From: Fragum whitleyi
Taxonomy: Eukaryota > Mollusca > Bivalvia > Cardiida > Cardiidae
Length of the DNA: 64,000 nt
Assembly (NCBI GenBank): GCA_948146395.1
Contig: OX411552.1
Location: 1,350,001-1,414,000 of the forward strand
Reading direction: 5' to 3'
The translations under genes were made by a program, and so were the position numbers. Positions 59,962-64,000 of this stretch are shown piece by piece. A model generated the notes under the pieces. It was not told where the DNA came from, did no database searches, and saw only the letters and a program-made list of their open reading frames with translations. Position 1 is the first letter of the stretch. Each line of letters starts with the position of its first letter.

Positions 59962-60091
59962 GAGGTAGTGGACCAGTAATAGTCCCGGAACATTTATTTC
60001 AATGTTGACCGAGATTTCTAAATGAAATCGATTTACACTGTTAAAATTCATTACTGCCAAAACGCTGCGGTACTATTAAGTGTCCACAACC
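59962..60091. mobile_element. 150-bp palindromic MITE, copy 5 (decayed)
   Basis: gaggtagtggaccagtaata at one end and actattaagtgtccacaacc at the other. The centre is shortened and arms are mismatched. Confidence 0.6.
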
Positions 60092-60125
60092 ATAAAGGGC
60101 TACCACTTGTATCACTTTTTACACC

Positions 60126-60670
60126 TTTAGCTCACCTGAGCACGATGTGCTCAAGGTGGGCTTTTGTGGTCGCATGATGTCCGTCGTCCGTCTTGCGTCG
60201 TGTGTCGTCAACATTTACCTTGTAGACACTCTAGAAACCATATTTTTTGCTCTATCAACCTGAAAATTGGTCAGAATGATTGTCTTGATAAAATCTCGGA
60301 CAAGTTCGAAATTGGGTCAAGTGGGGTAAAAAATGAGATCACGGGTTCAAATATTGGAAAAAAAACTTGTAGACACTCTAGAAGCCATATTTTTAGCTCA
60401 ATCAACCTGAAATGATTTTCTTGATAAAATCCCGGACAAGTTTGAAATTGGGTCAAGCAGGGTCAAAAATGAGGTCACAGGGTCAAATATTAGAAATAAC
60501 TTTGTAGACATTCTAGAGGCTATCCTTTTGCCCAATCACCCAGAGAATTGTCTTTAAAAATCTGTCTGATTTGAATTTGGGTTAAGTGTGGTTAAAAACA
60601 AAGTAAAGAGGTCAGATTTTAAGACTGTTAACTCAGGTGAACGATTTCGGGCCACTTTGGCCCTCTTGTT
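60126..60670. mobile_element. 0.54-kb element of the CTCACCTGAG family, opposite orientation
   Basis: Begins ttagctcacctgagcacgat, then a gtccgtcgtccgtcttgcg tract; ends cactttggccctcttgtt. Three internal repeats of cttgtagacactctagaa..cat and aatttgggt(c)aag. Confidence 0.75.
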
Positions 60671-60679
60671 GAGTATTAT

Positions 60680-61800
60680 TTTGGCATCTCCCTTTATTTG
60701 ATCGACTTATTCAGTTTGTTGATGTCAATTTTTTCGTATTATAAAACCGCCGTATAACGGATCTCAAGTAATAATGTACATGTAATTTTGCAAGGCACCG
60801 TATTCTAACTGTTCATTCAAGGTTAAGAAGTTTGGACAAAATGTTTGTGGACATATTTAAAGAAATAGGTAGTCGAGCGCGTTCGAAATAGTAAAAGAAG
60901 TTGCCTTGTTCACTGTTTGAAGCTGATAAAAACATGTTTTAGAAAATGATTTAGAGATGGCTGTGGTGGTCTGCAAGTCTGTTTAAGGCACATGCATAGT
61001 CGACAATTTTGAAGCAATATATTTATTCTCCATCCGGAAATGATCAAAATATGAATGAACAATAAGAATGAGGTTGTTTCACTTACGATTACCATATTGA
61101 AAATACAGTATCGTCAAAGATACAAATTTGGCCACTTTTCTGCAACTTGATAATATACCTGTTAGAAAAACAAAAAACAAACAAACAAACAAAAAACCAA
61201 AACATCCGCCATCTACCAAAAGTTTTTGATTATGGACATCTGATGTTGCTTCTTGGTGAGATTAGAATAAACAAGTATTATTCACTAAATAATATAATGA
61301 TACATTTACCAGCCCAGAAAAGGGTAAATCAAAAAGGTCGGCAGGTTCTTTATTCTTTATTTTGACTCCGTTCTTTCAAAAGGAAAAAAAAAAAAACATC
61401 TTAAAAACAACCAGTTTCTAAAATCAATTACAGACAAAGTAGGCCATTTCCAAAGAAAATAGATTTCAAAGCACTAGAACAAATTTTAATATTCTTTAAT
61501 ATCCTATGTATCTTTGATTATTTCAGTTAAGTTTCTGAATAACATTAATTCTATTTATTCATTCTGCATTATCAGTGTTTGATAAAATAAATTGTATGAC
61601 AGTGTGGTCCACCTGGCTTAATTGTGACAGGTCACGCAAAAAGGGACCATCTTGAAACTCTGTAAAATATATGTTTAAAAAACTCGAAGAGATTGATCCA
61701 AGCACAGGTTTACCAGAGGTCTCAATTCTAATGAAGACAGACTAATCATTCTTGTTTCAGAAAATTAACAAAGAGTGGAAAGTTTCGACGGTTGTCAGCC
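60680..61800. other. intergenic, nothing recognised
   Basis: Only simple A-rich runs (61167-61190, 61380-61395) stand out. Confidence 0.4.
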
Positions 61801-61821
61801 TGCGCAGTCCGCACAGGCTAA

Positions 61822-62339
61822 CTACGATCGACAATTGACGCACTTACGAAACAGTCCCTTTCTGCATAACGTGTCATTTACATTTAAACATGTTGACAGT
61901 TCTGGATAACGATTGATATGGAACCATGGAGGATATCCTGTGTTTTGGAGATTCGGTTTCTCTCTATTGTGATGAACAAGGCGGATATATTTTCTCAAAT
62001 CACAGCAGGTTTGTAAAGAGCGCAGCATATGGTTCGTATTAAAGGGATAAATCACGATTTAGACGGCGTCAGCATTTGTAGTTCCCCGAAAATTGGGTTT
62101 GCGTTAACATGTTTAGGATCTTTAAACAAATTTAACGCTCTCGAAAGGTGAATTACCCATATAGTATTGTATAATGTGCAAGTTTTACCGTCTTTTAGAC
62201 GTTTGAACGGGTGAAATCTGATTTTGATCGTAAATGTGGGATAAAGACGTCTATGTGGCAATGTATATCTTCTCAAATCACTGTAGGTAAACAAGAGAAC
62301 GCAAGCGGACGCCAAGCTCGGTTCATTCATAGTCGACAA
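61822..62339 (-). pseudogene. two diverged, tandem, possibly coding segments of unknown family
   Basis: Two adjacent minus-strand frames look related: one with CCDLRKYIRLVHHNREKPN (about 61990) and one with YSDLRRYTLPHRRLYPTF (about 62270), about 280 bp apart. Underlying DNA is also similar (tctcaaatcacagcaggtttgt versus tctcaaatcactgtaggtaaac). I do not recognise the family. They could be exons of an unannotated gene, a duplicated gene remnant, or repeat sequence. Confidence 0.3.
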
Positions 62340-62349
62340 AGGGTCAGTA

Positions 62350-64000
62350 TTCTTTAACGAGGTATTAACAATTATATCCCTTGAGAGAAGTAGTTGCTTT
62401 TATGATGGAAAAATGCACACGCCTTGTGTCAAGCACGAATATTTTGTATACATGAGATATAGCCAAAGGTAAAGTTTGGAACGCCGCCAACTTCTATCAT
62501 TATAACTACGCCTAAATCTACGCATACGCCTACGGCTACACTGGCAGGTTGACAAGAACGACACTACTTTTTTTCAAAACAGCAGAAATGATTTTCTAGT
62601 AACGGGTATTTGCGTTATGCATAAAATCTTGGTTTCCTTGAATCCAGCATTTTCTGTCATACTCCAAATACCATAAAATAAACCCTGAATTCATTCTTTT
62701 CGGCTCTAAGTCAGCCCTATTTTACAATGACATTGACCTCGACCCCTCTTTAATGCGCTTTATGTAAATTACTGATACACAATGCATTATCTATTGGTTC
62801 CTTCATTAGTGTCACTGTATAATCATGCATTTATTCACCAAAACTCAGTTTTTGGCGCAAGCTCTTCATATTTGATTAAAATTTTAACTTGGCACATTGA
62901 AAAAGTACGTGTATTTGAATTTAGAAGGACCTTAAAGGATTGATTTAAAGAATATTTTTGGGTGATAAAATACTTAAGCAGGGTTGAAAATATACTGAGC
63001 GCAAAAAGTTTAATCGTTTCGTATTTTGCCTTTTACTTGTTATCAATATAATGTTTGGTTATCTGATCTCAATACAAAAGAAATTAAGTTCCGAAATGGA
63101 AGCTTCTGAAGGCTCTGCACTGTCATTCTTACAACACAACCACCAAAATGTAACAATTATTGATTCAGTAACAAATGAGTAGAATAGTGCAAGTCAAGGA
63201 AAGAAAATATGTCCAATGCTACTTCTCATCCTCAGAAATGAGGCATTGCCTTTTTCAGGTTCAGTGACCTCTAACTTTCTGTTTACGGCCAAGGCAAAGT
63301 TTTGTTTAAGTTGTTTCAAATAATCAAAAATAAGGCATAAATGGTGTTAAGTGATGTTTTTGCCGGTTGCAACCAATAGAGATAGAGAAAGGTTCCATTT
63401 CTCGACGTTACGTCTAAACGTTTATGTGCAGATTTTAGTGCATTTAGCAAGGCCTGTGAAAGGAAAGTCGCTCGTGCAATGTCAATGTTATTAGCAACAA
63501 TCAATATGACAATCCAAACAGCAATGGCAGAAACTCAAGTATATTTCTACATCTCGAAGATAACCTCACCAAAGCCGATATGTCATGGTGTGTCTTCCTG
63601 ATTTAACGTCATCTCATAAGTTTGTTTTTTTTCGAAGAAGACAATGCATTTGAGTGTTTCGTGTTAGACGGGAATAAGAATAAAATAATTAGACGAAAAA
63701 GAATAACTAGTCCCTTTGCTAAACACATTTACGACCATGTACGTAGAATTTACATTTACGTCACTTTAGACGTTAGGATGCGAAGAATAATTCGAAACAA
63801 TTGACACAAAGAAAGCTTGTTGGATGACAAATATATTTCAAATTGAATCTTGCTTCTCACTTAACACAATGAGTTTGTGTGACGTTATCAAAATTGGGAC
63901 TTAACATTTTGTGTTCTTTATAATTGATTATCGGTAAAAGATAACGATATTTACTTTTCAATTAAGGCTTAGTCCGTATTATAAAATTGGTATAAAGTAA
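62350..64000. other. window end, nothing recognised
   Basis: Moderately AT-rich, with short unrecognised frames (63316-63504 minus; 63622-63804 plus) that show no motif or splice-linked continuation. Confidence 0.4.

Noticed and set aside
59705..60008. Lysine-rich protein frames
   Set aside because: Translation of a 40-nt A run.

Overview
The window is a piece of an AT-rich invertebrate genome, most likely a bivalve mollusc. That reading rests on the invertebrate-type protein, the many short non-autonomous DNA transposons, the GACGGACGAC-type simple repeats at element ends, and a tRNA-derived SINE. I cannot fix the species from sequence alone. Nearly all short open reading frames here are chance frames inside introns or repeats.

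One complete protein-coding gene fills positions 2564-47520 on the minus strand: CPSF1 (CPSF160), the large scaffold subunit of the cleavage and polyadenylation specificity factor. I rebuilt it by hand as 36 coding exons with GT-AG junctions. The phases chain without a break to 4308 nt, 1435 residues plus stop, close to the roughly 1440 residues of vertebrate CPSF1. A 5' untranslated exon must lie upstream of 47557 but was not found.

The most unusual structure is in intron 34 (4829-7380). It holds 29 head-to-tail copies of an 88-bp unit with no indel in the spacing. The first copy is the 3' end of coding exon 34 itself. Each unit is 72 nt of coding exon, a 5' splice site and 16 nt ending in CAG. 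Each exon part is therefore a phase-matched, 24-codon cassette with a potential splice site on each side.

The same process shows, on a smaller scale, around at least nine other CPSF1 exons (6, 9, 10, 13, 14, 15, 16, 22 and 36). Copies of an exon edge, usually with its splice site, sit in the adjoining intron or 3' UTR. Several copies differ from the true exon almost only at synonymous sites.

The rest of the introns is mostly transposon-derived: a TA-target (mariner-like) MITE family ending within 12 nt of splice sites in four introns, fully palindromic families, nested elements with internal tandem repeats, and hAT-like or unclassified TIR elements. From 47.8 to 64 kb there is no cellular gene I recognise. 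That part holds TIR elements, a foldback element, a broken LINE reverse transcriptase (55.9-57.4 kb), SINE copies, microsatellites, and two weak related reading frames near 62 kb.
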